Source of the DNA: a bacterium BMS3Bbin14
GTDB taxonomy: Bacteria > Desulfobacterota > Desulfobulbia > Desulfobulbales > Desulfobulbaceae
Direction: 5' to 3'
Assembly (NCBI GenBank): GCA_002897615.1
Contig: BDTX01000027.1
Location: 1 to 47,987 of the forward strand
DNA: 47,987 bases
Notes under the pieces: generated by a model
What the model was told of the DNA's origin: nothing
What the model saw: the letters and a program-made list of their open reading frames with translations, nothing else
Database searches by the model: none
Part shown: in pieces, positions 6,921 through 15,379 of the stretch
How the letters are laid out: each line of letters begins with the position of its first letter
Position numbering within the stretch: the first letter of the stretch is position 1
Made by a program: the position numbers and the translations under genes

Positions 6921-7972
6921 AACTCGAGGTGTCGGTGCGCAAAGATTTCGGCACCTTCCGGATAGAGGCCGACTTCAGCCTGAGCGGGAACCGTTGCGGC
7001 ATCTTCGGACCTTCCGGCAGCGGCAAATCGACCCTCGTGCACATGCTGGCCGGCCTTCTCAAGCCGGACCAGGGCAGGATCACCCTGGCCGACCGGCCGC
7101 TTTTCGACGCTGCCCGGGGCATCAACCTGCCGCCCGAGGAGCGCCGCATCGGCGTGGTTTTCCAGCACGCCCATCTTTTCCCGCACATGAACGTCCGGCG
7201 CAACCTGCTCTACGGCTGGCAGCGCACGCCGGCGGCCGAGCGCCGAATCGAGCCCGCTGCCCTGATCGAGGTCCTCAACCTGGGCAGCCTCCTGGAGCGC
7301 AGGGTCGGCAGCCTTTCCGGCGGCGAGCAGCAGCGGGTGGCCCTGGGACGCACCGTGCTGGCCTGCCCGCGCCTCATCCTGATGGACGAGCCCCTGACCG
7401 GCCTGGACCAGGATCTGAAATACCAGATCATCCCCTATCTCAAGAAGGTCTTCAGCGAATTCGATATGCCGCTGCTCTTCATCAGTCATTCCCTCCAGGA
7501 GATGCAGCTGATGACCGACGAGGTCCTGGTCTTCGAAAAAGGCAGCCTGCAACAACGCCTGCCGGCCGAGAACCTGGCGCGCCGCCATCTGGTCACCGGC
7601 GCCCGCGGTTATGCCAACCTGCTGACCCTGGTTGAACCGCGTCCTCATGGTGACCTGTGGCGCTACCGCTGGGGAGAGACGGAACTGATCCTGACCGAAC
7701 CGGGCCTGGCCGGCGACAATCTTTTTGAGCTGGGCTCCAAGGATATCACCCTCTTCAAGGGCCGTCCCGAAGCCACCAGCGCCCGCAACATCCTGGCCTG
7801 CCGGGTCACCTCCATCTTCGGCGACGGCAACAGGATCGGGGTGGAGCTGGCCTGCAACGGCGGCCGCCTGGTCTCCCAGATCGTGCCGGAATCCGTGCGC
7901 GAGCTTGATATCCGGGAAGGCGCCGAGGTGGTCGCCGTGATCAAGGCCTCGGCTTTTCAGAAACTCTACTGA
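6917..7972 (+). CDS. modC: molybdate ABC transporter, ATPase
   Basis: ModC hydrolyses ATP to drive import. The ATPase domain has a Walker A motif (GPSGSGKST), the signature LSGGEQQRVALGR, a Walker B motif (LILMDEPLTGLD) and the H-loop histidine (FISHS). The C-terminal part, from about residue 280, is the TOBE/Mop-like domain usual in ModC, which can bind molybdate and give trans-inhibition. At 351 residues the length is normal. It starts with GTG inside the modB stop (GTGA). It converges on the DUF4010 gene 21 bp downstream, with only a weak AGGGC-TT-GCCCT hairpin between them. Confidence 0.95.
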   Translation: MKLEVSVRKDFGTFRIEADFSLSGNRCGIFGPSGSGKSTLVHMLAGLLKPDQGRITLADRPLFDAARGINLPPEERRIGVVFQHAHLFPHMNVRRNLLYGWQRTPAAERRIEPAALIEVLNLGSLLERRVGSLSGGEQQRVALGRTVLACPRLILMDEPLTGLDQDLKYQIIPYLKKVFSEFDMPLLFISHSLQEMQLMTDEVLVFEKGSLQQRLPAENLARRHLVTGARGYANLLTLVEPRPHGDLWRYRWGETELILTEPGLAGDNLFELGSKDITLFKGRPEATSARNILACRVTSIFGDGNRIGVELACNGGRLVSQIVPESVRELDIREGAEVVAVIKASAFQKLY

Positions 7973-7993
7973 GGGAATAAGAAGGGCTTGCCC

Positions 7994-9286
7994 TTAGAGC
8001 AAAAACGTGCCGGAGATGAAAAAGCCCCAGCCAATAGAAACCAGGCCGAGCAGGACGAGATAGACGACAACGCACCTGACGACAGCGTGCTTGCCGAAGA
8101 TGGCGGTATAGCCGGCTTTCAGGATATTGTTACTGCCGGCGGCAATGAGAATGGCGCCGGTCAGCTCCTGCATGCTGACATGCGGAAAATGACCGCCAAG
8201 CACGGAAAGGATAAAGGGATCGATGTCGGTAAAGCCGACCGCGAAAGACAGCATGGCCAGGCCGCTTTTACCGTAATGGAGAATAACCTGCTGCGTGAGA
8301 ATCATGATGACCACGAAGAGAAAGGCAAACAGGAAGGCCGCCCCCAATTCCAGGGGATTGCTGTCCGCAACTGCCGAGGAATCCTCCAGCGGCCCTCTCC
8401 CTTTTTTGTCAACCAGCCAGGCAACGACCAGGGTGAGCAGACCGAGCGACAGCAGCGGCAGGAGAGAGAGACGAAGCAAGGCGACGTTGAGAAAGAGTAC
8501 CAGCAGCAGGAGCCGGAGATACATCACCCCGGAGGCGGCGATCATGCCGGCGCTGAGGGTCCGGTTGGGCCGGGTCATCCGGCGGGTTTTCTTGGCCAGG
8601 ACCACGGTGGTCGCGGTACTGGAATAAAGCCCGCCGAGCAGACCGGTAACCAGGTAGCCGTGGCGTTTGAGGAAATATTTTTTAAGAATATAACCGACGT
8701 AGGAGATGGCAGAAATCACGATAACCCCCACGCCGATCTTGAAGGGCGAGGCCGGGATAAAGCTGAACACGATTTCCCGGGGCAACAGGGGCAGAATAAC
8801 GCCGGCAATGAGCAGAAATTTTGCCAGGGTTAACATCTCGTGTGGGGCGATCCGGTCGATGAGCCAGTGGGCCAGGGGCCGGGCATTAAGAATAAAAACC
8901 ACGGAGACGAAGAGCAGAATAAGAAACCAGGGTGACTTCAGGAGCGCGGCCGGTCCGTAACTGTAGACCAGCAGGCCGATAAGCGGTTGCAGGGCGCCCG
9001 ACCGCCGGTGCTGCAGTTTGTGATAATAGAAGAGGGCAAAAAAGACCAGCAGGCCGGCCAGGCCGACCAGGTAGACTCTCAGGGTGGGGTCAAGCGCGGC
9101 AAAGACATAACCCAGGATAGCGATGAAGGTGTAGGTGCGGCTGGTGCCGAAACTGAACGACTGTTTGTCCGGCTCTTCCCTGCTGCGCAGGTTAAGATAG
9201 CCTCTGAGTTCCAGACCGGTCAGAAAACCGGACACGACAACCAGGCCGAACTGCAGCCACGTCTGGGAGGTCAGGCTATGAATCAT
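7994..9286 (-). CDS. MgtC/SapB-type membrane protein with DUF4010
   Basis: This is a 430-residue integral inner-membrane protein with about a dozen hydrophobic helices. The N-terminal part resembles MgtC/SapB (GLVVVSGFLTGLELR, SRTYTFIAILGYV). The C-terminal two thirds is DUF4010 (GGLYSSTATTVVLAKKTR, AVGFTDIDPFILSVLGG, GSNNILKAGYTAIFG). The polar residues STATT and TDIDPF in helices are conserved in the family. The function of DUF4010 proteins is not established; ion transport or Mg-related homeostasis is often suggested. The start codon lies 1 bp from the left end of repeat 1 copy D, so its promoter and ribosome site lie in or across that repeat. Confidence 0.85.
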   Translation of the reverse strand: MIHSLTSQTWLQFGLVVVSGFLTGLELRGYLNLRSREEPDKQSFSFGTSRTYTFIAILGYVFAALDPTLRVYLVGLAGLLVFFALFYYHKLQHRRSGALQPLIGLLVYSYGPAALLKSPWFLILLFVSVVFILNARPLAHWLIDRIAPHEMLTLAKFLLIAGVILPLLPREIVFSFIPASPFKIGVGVIVISAISYVGYILKKYFLKRHGYLVTGLLGGLYSSTATTVVLAKKTRRMTRPNRTLSAGMIAASGVMYLRLLLLVLFLNVALLRLSLLPLLSLGLLTLVVAWLVDKKGRGPLEDSSAVADSNPLELGAAFLFAFLFVVIMILTQQVILHYGKSGLAMLSFAVGFTDIDPFILSVLGGHFPHVSMQELTGAILIAAGSNNILKAGYTAIFGKHAVVRCVVVYLVLLGLVSIGWGFFISGTFLL

Positions 9287-9287
9287 T

Positions 9288-9455
9288 TTTGAATCCGTGA
9301 CGGCTTGAGATTATACTCCAGGCAATACGTGGAATTTATTGGATTATTGACAAATAAATGCATTTTATACTCTGCCGCGCGCCGCCCGGCGGTCCGCCCG
9401 ATAACGGCACAGCTGCTGCGTTGGCAACCAGTTGATATACGCTCACGGACCCAGG
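9288..9455 (+). repeat. repeat 1, copy D, internally deleted (168 bp)
   Basis: The left end has decayed to TTTGAATCCGTGACGG; the right end is GCTCACGGACCCAGG. About 50 bp of the right half is missing. Flanks TCATT and TCATA differ at one base, an imperfect 5-bp duplication. Confidence 0.8.
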
Positions 9456-9569
9456 TCATAGTGTGTTCCTGCATGAAAATAATTACGTTACGGTTGAGCA
9501 AACAGCCGGCAACGGCCCGGTTGCTCGCTTTAGACGCCCGCTCACCGGCTCAGGAGCACTTGGCGCCCG

Positions 9570-11375
9570 TCACGCCTCTTCCGCCGCCGACCTGCTGGGG
9601 TAGACATTCACCTGGTTGCGCCCGTCACGTTTGGCCTGATATAAGGCGGTATCAGCAGCGGCAATAATCTCATCCGCCGTACAGAAATGCAACGGAAAAC
9701 ACGCCACCCCGGCACTGAGCGTTCTTTTAAAAGGCGGGGTTCCGGCCAGTTCAAAGGTAAAATCCTCCATGCTCCTTCGTATTCTTTCGGCAATTTTAAC
9801 GGCCGCCATAAGGTTATCTCCCTTGAGCAGGATAATGAATTCTTCCCCGCCGTAACGGCAGGGAATGTCACCATGCCTGACATTCGAACGGACCAGTTCG
9901 GCAACGCGGACAAGGACCTCGTCGCCGACGGGATGGCCATAGGTATCGTTCACCTCCTTGAAATGATCGAGATCAAGAATCAGCACGCAAAATCCCCGTT
10001 TGGTACTATGAAAATTTTCCACGAACTCCTTGATCTTGATCAAAAAATACCGCTTCGTATACAACGAGGTCAGGCCGTCGGTAATGGCCAGGTCATAGAG
10101 TTCCGCGTTGGCAAAGGAAATGGTTATATGATGCACCAGGACCGGAATAATTTTTCTTTCCGAGGGAGTAAAGGTTTCCCCCGCAGGTTTCACAATACTG
10201 ATCAGGCCGAAATGCATACTTTTCTGCTGGATCGGGATGAGAAGCCGGGAACCGTCATCGGAGTAAACCGGCGAAGTATACCTTTCATTCAGCAATCCGA
10301 AAAGATCATCTCTGGTTATTGAACCGACCTGACAGGTATCGGAATCCATTTTGTAGTAGGTGTGATAATGCCTTTTATCACCTTTTTTCAAACTGACTAT
10401 TTCAAAGGTATTTTTCTTCTTTTCCATGGCGAGAGCGAAATCGGCGCAATCCGCCCGGAGAATCTTGCAGAGGAGGTCAAGCACAATATCTTTGAGTTTC
10501 TTCTTTTCAATGGTCTGGCTCAGACTCTGCACGATTGCGTAATGGGAGGCCACCTCATTTCGCCTCGCCCGGATTTCATCGACATACCTGCCGATAGCCC
10601 TGCTCATGATATTAAAGGCATCGGCCATGTGTAAAATTTCACCGCCGCAGTTGACCTCGACCCAGTATGTAAAATCCCCGCAGCCGACTTTTTCAAATCC
10701 GGCCTGCAAGGCCGCCAAAGGCCTGGTAAAAAAACGAGTGACAATAAAATTGAGGAAAAAAGCACCGACCAGGAAAGCAAATATCCCGGTCAGGACTATC
10801 CGCATGGCCAGCTCGTTGAGCATGGCCGTAGTTTCTTTAAGAGAGGAATCAATCAGCAGGATCCCGATAACCTTCTGCTTTGCGGAATGGCAGCGATAAC
10901 AGGCCGGCTCCCCTTTAATGGCGGTAATCGTCCGGATAAACGAATTTCCGCCGTTATTGATAATGGCGATTGTCTTATCCTTCGTCGCGCCATGGTTATG
11001 ACAGACCAGGCAGGCGGGCTCGTCATTTTTATTGATCACCCGTCCGGCAAGAGACGGCTTACTGGTCATGATTATCTCGCCGTTTTTGTTCAACACGCTG
11101 ATCTGCAAAAAATTTTTGTTTTTGCCGTGCAGCAGCTTCAGAATGGTCTTCATGCTCGCCTTTCGATCATTGAGCAACATGGATGAACGTAACCCGGCCT
11201 CAATAATCAGCCCGACCTGCACGGCATGCTGACTTGTTATTTCGATCAGTTTGTTCCGCTGAAATGTCCAGACGCCGTAGAGGACCATGCCCATGGCCAG
11301 AAAAAATATAAGAAAAATCCCGGCCAGGATTCTCACCTTGAGAGAGGCCAGAACTTCATCCAGAAAACCAAGCAC
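9570..11375 (-). CDS. membrane diguanylate cyclase with two periplasmic haem c motifs
   Basis: The 601-residue protein has a transmembrane helix near 15-37, a periplasmic sensor, a second helix near 192-213, a HAMP region to about 265, a GAF-like region (270-430) and a C-terminal GGDEF domain that makes cyclic di-GMP. The active-site loop is GGEEF (509-513), and the inhibitory RxxD site is intact as RHGD (500-503), so feedback inhibition is expected. The sensor carries two CxxCH motifs, CLVCH (122-126) and CYRCH (159-163). This suggests a dihaem cytochrome sensor that reads redox state, oxygen or NO; the ligand is inferred. The start is a GTG preceded by GGAG. It is divergent from the tRNA nucleotidyltransferase gene. 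Confidence 0.92.
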   Translation of the reverse strand: MLGFLDEVLASLKVRILAGIFLIFFLAMGMVLYGVWTFQRNKLIEITSQHAVQVGLIIEAGLRSSMLLNDRKASMKTILKLLHGKNKNFLQISVLNKNGEIIMTSKPSLAGRVINKNDEPACLVCHNHGATKDKTIAIINNGGNSFIRTITAIKGEPACYRCHSAKQKVIGILLIDSSLKETTAMLNELAMRIVLTGIFAFLVGAFFLNFIVTRFFTRPLAALQAGFEKVGCGDFTYWVEVNCGGEILHMADAFNIMSRAIGRYVDEIRARRNEVASHYAIVQSLSQTIEKKKLKDIVLDLLCKILRADCADFALAMEKKKNTFEIVSLKKGDKRHYHTYYKMDSDTCQVGSITRDDLFGLLNERYTSPVYSDDGSRLLIPIQQKSMHFGLISIVKPAGETFTPSERKIIPVLVHHITISFANAELYDLAITDGLTSLYTKRYFLIKIKEFVENFHSTKRGFCVLILDLDHFKEVNDTYGHPVGDEVLVRVAELVRSNVRHGDIPCRYGGEEFIILLKGDNLMAAVKIAERIRRSMEDFTFELAGTPPFKRTLSAGVACFPLHFCTADEIIAAADTALYQAKRDGRNQVNVYPSRSAAEEA

Positions 11376-11588
11376 TGCAACTCCTTTTTGTCATGAGGTC
11401 AATACCATTGACCATTTTGTCTAACCCGACTTATATTGGTTATATATCAAATAACAATAATTTTTTACTGAATAATACTTTCCCCCCCGCCAACCGCTCC
11501 GAACCCGGACCGGCTCGACATCGCCGTCTTTCGCGCCGCTGTTTCGATTCGCTTTGTTCTGGGCGGCAAGTAGAGTATACTTGGGCGG

Positions 11589-14279
11589 ATGGAGATTATC
11601 ACCACACATCTTAATGCCGACTTTGACGGGCTGGCCTCTATGGTCGCCGCCAAAAGACTTTATCCCGACGCCGAACTTGTCTTTGCCGGTTCCCAGGAAA
11701 AAAGCGTGCGTGACTTTCTCGCCCAGGAATTCAGTAATATTTATACCTTTAAACGCTTAAAACAAATCGACCTGCAACAGGTCAACCGGCTGATCGTGGT
11801 GGACACCAGGCAGTCAAGCCGGATCGGCCGACTACAGGAATGTTTGCAGAATCCGGGCATTGAAATCCACCTCTTTGACCATCATCCCCATTCGTCCAGT
11901 GATATTAAGGGGTGCCGGGAGGTCGTTGAGGAGGTTGGTTCCACCACCACCATCTTCACCCGCCTCTTCAGGGAACAGTCCATTCTGCCCACCCCGGACG
12001 AGGCGACCCTTATGGCCCTCGGCATTTACGAGGATACCGGCTCTTTTCTCCACACCACCACCACGGGCAAAGACCTGCAGGCCGCGGCCTGGCTCCTTGA
12101 ACACGGGGCCAAGCTGGACATCGTCACCCAGTTTGTCTCCTATGACCTGTCGCCGAGGCAGGTAGGATTGCTCGGCAACCTGCTCAAAAATGCGACGACC
12201 TACAACATTCAATCAATTGAGATCGTCATCGCCAAGCTGACCCTGCCTGAATATGTGGACAACTTCGCGGTTATCCTGCACCGGCTGATGATCATGAAAA
12301 ACCTGGATGTCCTCTTCGGCATTATCTGCATGGGTGACCGGATTTACCTCATTGCCCGCAGCCGCATCCCGGAGGTGAACGTGGGAATGATCGCCCGGGA
12401 TTTCGGCGGCGGCGGCCATGCCTCGGCGGCGGCGGCGACTATCAAGGACATGACCCTTTTCGAGGCTGAAGAAAAACTGGTTCACCTCCTGCATCAGTAT
12501 GTGCGGCCCCGTGCCATTGCAGGGCAGATCATGTCCTCACCGGTCATCACCGTCACGCCGGAGGTGACGATCCATGAGGCCAACAACCTGCTGACCCGCT
12601 ACAACATTACCGTGCTGCCCGTGGTCTCGACAAAAGCAGAAGACACCGAGACCGGCGAGCCCGCAACCGTTCTCGGCATGATCTCGAGGCGGGTGGTGGA
12701 AAAGGCCATTTTCCTCAAGCTCGGCCACCTCCCGGTCAGTGACTACATGACCACGGAAATCGCGACCCTGCCCCCCACCGCGACCCTGGCCGATCTCCAG
12801 GAGCTGATTATCGGCAACCGGCAACGGCTCATTCCGGTGGTCGAGCACGAGCGGCTCCAGGGCGTTATTACCCGCACGGACCTGCTCAACATCCTGGTCA
12901 ACGATCCGGCCCATCTCCCCAAGAATCTGCTGCATGAAGACGAGCAGCCCTCGACCATGCAGACCCGCAATATGGGTAATCTCCTGGCCGAGCGCTTGAA
13001 CCGCGACATGATGCTCCTGCTGCAGACAATAGGGTCCGTGGCGCAGGAGCTGCACTACAGCGCCTACGTCGTCGGCGGCTTTGTCAGGGACCTGCTGCTG
13101 CACATAAAAAATAGCGATCTTGATATCGTCATCGAAGGCGACGGTATTCATTTTGCCAAGGAGCTGGCACGACAGCAGGGCGCCGCAGTCAGAACCCACG
13201 AAAAATTCGGCACGGCCACGGTCATCATGCCCGGCGGCCTGCGCCTTGACGTGGCCACGGCCCGCCTGGAATATTACGAGTATCCGGCGGCCATTCCCAC
13301 GGTGGAACTCTCATCCATCAAGCTTGACCTGTACCGGCGGGATTTCACCATCAATGCCATGGCCATCCACCTCAATCCGGAGCGATTCGGCACCCTGGTT
13401 GATTTCTTCAACAGCCAGAACGACTTGAAGAGGCAGCGCATCAACGTCCTGCACAACCTGAGTTTTGTCGAGGACCCCACCCGCATCCTGCGGGCCATAC
13501 GCTTTGAACAGCGCCTCGAATTCCAGATCACCAAACATACGGAAAAGCTCATAAGGAACGCGGTCCGGATGAACCTGTTTGATCGTTTTTTTGCGCCGCG
13601 TTTTTTCAGCGAACTGAAAATGATTCTCTCCGAGGACCACCCGGTTCCGGCGCTGCGCCGCATGGCCGGCTTCGACCTTTTTCGCTTTCTCTGGCCGGAC
13701 CTGCGGCCCAATTTGAAAATCGACCGGCGTTTTATCCACATCCTCACCCAGGCCGAAAAGGCCATCACCTGGTTCAAACTGCTGTACCTGGATGAAAGCC
13801 TGGAACCATGGATAGTGTACCTGCTGGGCATTATGAGCAGGTCACGCACCGTTGAGGTGACCAACTTCTGCAAACGCTTCGAACTGTCTGAAAAATTGGA
13901 GAAGACCCTGGTCAAGCAGAAAGCCGCGGCAGATAAAATCGCCAGAGACATGCTCAACCGGCCGCATATGAAGCCAAGCGAGATCTACTGGCTGTTGCAG
14001 GACCTGAGCAACGAGGGTCTTCTCTACCTGATGGCCATGGCCCGGAAAAAACACATTCAGAAGGCGGTGTCACATTTCGTGACGCGGCTGCGGGGCGAAC
14101 AGGCCCTGATCAACGGCCAGGACCTGCAACAGGCAGGCTACCAGCCCGGGCCTCTCTTCCGGACCATGCTCAACAGTGTCATCGAAGCCCAGCTCAACAG
14201 GCGGATCGGCAGCCGCAAAGAGGCGCTGCAACTCATCCACGACAAGTATCCCCGGCAAGCCGCCGGGCACCACAAGTAA
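11589..14279 (+). CDS. DHH/CBS-domain tRNA nucleotidyltransferase (CCA- or A-adding)
   Basis: This is an 896-residue multidomain protein. Residues 1-300 form a DHH phosphoesterase-like part (NADFDGLAS, DHHPHSS, GGGGHASAAAA). Two CBS domains follow (about 310-430). The class II nucleotidyltransferase core has VGGFVRDLLL, the metal-binding DLDIVIEG and RRDFTINAMAI. The rest is the RNA-binding tail (EDPTRILRAIRFEQR). The nucleotidyltransferase finishes or repairs the tRNA 3' end; related proteins in Aquifex and delta-type bacteria split the job into CC- and A-adding enzymes, and this architecture is usually the A-adding or poly(A)-type member. What the DHH and CBS parts do is unknown; CBS pairs often sense adenine nucleotides. 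The TAA stop lies in the target duplication of repeat 1 copy E. Confidence 0.9.
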   Translation: MEIITTHLNADFDGLASMVAAKRLYPDAELVFAGSQEKSVRDFLAQEFSNIYTFKRLKQIDLQQVNRLIVVDTRQSSRIGRLQECLQNPGIEIHLFDHHPHSSSDIKGCREVVEEVGSTTTIFTRLFREQSILPTPDEATLMALGIYEDTGSFLHTTTTGKDLQAAAWLLEHGAKLDIVTQFVSYDLSPRQVGLLGNLLKNATTYNIQSIEIVIAKLTLPEYVDNFAVILHRLMIMKNLDVLFGIICMGDRIYLIARSRIPEVNVGMIARDFGGGGHASAAAATIKDMTLFEAEEKLVHLLHQYVRPRAIAGQIMSSPVITVTPEVTIHEANNLLTRYNITVLPVVSTKAEDTETGEPATVLGMISRRVVEKAIFLKLGHLPVSDYMTTEIATLPPTATLADLQELIIGNRQRLIPVVEHERLQGVITRTDLLNILVNDPAHLPKNLLHEDEQPSTMQTRNMGNLLAERLNRDMMLLLQTIGSVAQELHYSAYVVGGFVRDLLLHIKNSDLDIVIEGDGIHFAKELARQQGAAVRTHEKFGTATVIMPGGLRLDVATARLEYYEYPAAIPTVELSSIKLDLYRRDFTINAMAIHLNPERFGTLVDFFNSQNDLKRQRINVLHNLSFVEDPTRILRAIRFEQRLEFQITKHTEKLIRNAVRMNLFDRFFAPRFFSELKMILSEDHPVPALRRMAGFDLFRFLWPDLRPNLKIDRRFIHILTQAEKAITWFKLLYLDESLEPWIVYLLGIMSRSRTVEVTNFCKRFELSEKLEKTLVKQKAAADKIARDMLNRPHMKPSEIYWLLQDLSNEGLLYLMAMARKKHIQKAVSHFVTRLRGEQALINGQDLQQAGYQPGPLFRTMLNSVIEAQLNRRIGSRKEALQLIHDKYPRQAAGHHK

Positions 14280-14281
14280 AA

Positions 14282-14501
14282 CCTGAATCCGTGACGGCTT
14301 GTGGTGATATTCCAGGCAATATGTGGAATTTATTGTATTATATGACGAATAAATGCATTTTATACTCTTCACCGCGCCGCCCTGCGGGGCGCCCGATAAC
14401 AGCGCAGCTGCTGCGTTGGCAACTAGTTGATATCACACCAGGATAATCAACATCGTTGCCGCCTGGCATCTGCACCGTTCTCGAACGCTCACGGATTCAG
14501 G
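14282..14501 (+). repeat. repeat 1, copy E, full length
   Basis: It has intact CCTGAATCCGTGA ends. It is flanked by exact 5-bp duplications TAAAA (14277-14281 and 14502-14506), the left one containing the stop codon of the upstream gene. Confidence 0.92.
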
Positions 14502-14596
14502 TAAAAAAGACACCACCGGCAAGGCATCCTCTCCGCCATGGATTTCAGGCGGCTGTTAAACAAAAAAATAATCAAATAAAACAAAAATAGAAAAAC

Positions 14597-15220
14597 ATGA
14601 ATCTGAATAATTTTATCCAACAGTTTATCATCCTGGCGCCGCCTTTTCTCTTTGCCCTCACCTTCCATGAACTGGCCCACGGCTATGTAGCCTGGAACCT
14701 GGGCGACCCCACGGCCAAAAACCAGGGCCGCCTGACCCTGAACCCCCTCAAGCATCTCGACCCGCTGGGTGTTATTGCCTTTATTATCATGAAAATCGGC
14801 TGGGCCAAGCCGGTGCCGGTCAACCCCATGTACTTCAAGGACCCGCGCAAAGGGATGCTGCTGGTCGCCCTGGCCGGGCCGGCTGCCAATGTCCTGCTGG
14901 CCGTGGTCAGCGCCGTTCTGGTCAAACTGCTGCTGCTGATGATTCACATCCTGCCCATGTATATCCTCAGCCCCGTTGCCAATATGCTGGTCGCCAGTGT
15001 CTGGATCAACATAATGCTGGCGGTCTTCAACTGCCTCCCCATTCCGCCCCTTGACGGTTCCAAGGTATTGATGGGGGTTCTGCCCCCGGAGACGGCGAGA
15101 ATCTATGAAAAGCTGGAGCCCTTTGGTTTCATCCTGCTGCTGGTGCTGTTTTACACCGGTATCATTTCGAGAATCATCATGCCGATCATCAATCTTGCCC
15201 AGTCCATGCTGCTTGGTTAG
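14597..15220 (+). CDS. site-2 protease family metallopeptidase (M50)
   Basis: This 207-residue membrane protease has four to six hydrophobic helices. The zinc site is HELAH near residue 25 (LTFHELAHGYVAW) together with the aspartate in NCLPIPPLDGSKVL near 150, the two hallmarks of site-2 proteases. There is no PDZ domain, so it is the short Rip-like form often annotated as a site-2 protease family protein. Such enzymes cut membrane-bound anti-sigma factors or clear signal-peptide remnants; the substrate here is unknown. The ATG at 14597 gives the common N-terminus (MNLNNFIQQFIIL). The gene lies about 95 bp after repeat 1 copy E, in an AT-rich leader. Confidence 0.93.
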   Translation: MNLNNFIQQFIILAPPFLFALTFHELAHGYVAWNLGDPTAKNQGRLTLNPLKHLDPLGVIAFIIMKIGWAKPVPVNPMYFKDPRKGMLLVALAGPAANVLLAVVSAVLVKLLLLMIHILPMYILSPVANMLVASVWINIMLAVFNCLPIPPLDGSKVLMGVLPPETARIYEKLEPFGFILLLVLFYTGIISRIIMPIINLAQSMLLG

Positions 15221-15322
15221 TGCCCATCCGGCAACGGTCTTTTTGCCCGATCTCGGCGTTATGCTCAAAAAATAATCCTCGGAATATTACTTATATGCCT
15301 GCGGTTATTTTTTTCACATGCC

Positions 15323-15361
15323 TTGATCTCGAACAAAAATCCTCGTTTCTGGACGGACACT
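15323..15361. repeat. repeat 3 fragment (shared with 4849-4888)
   Basis: TTGATCTCGAACAAAAATCC through GGACGGACACT matches the copy at 4849-4888 with a few mismatches. The bases before it back to about 15223 are non-coding and may be the body of the same element. Confidence 0.55.
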
Positions 15362-15379
15362 GGTTAGGGTCATGAACCG

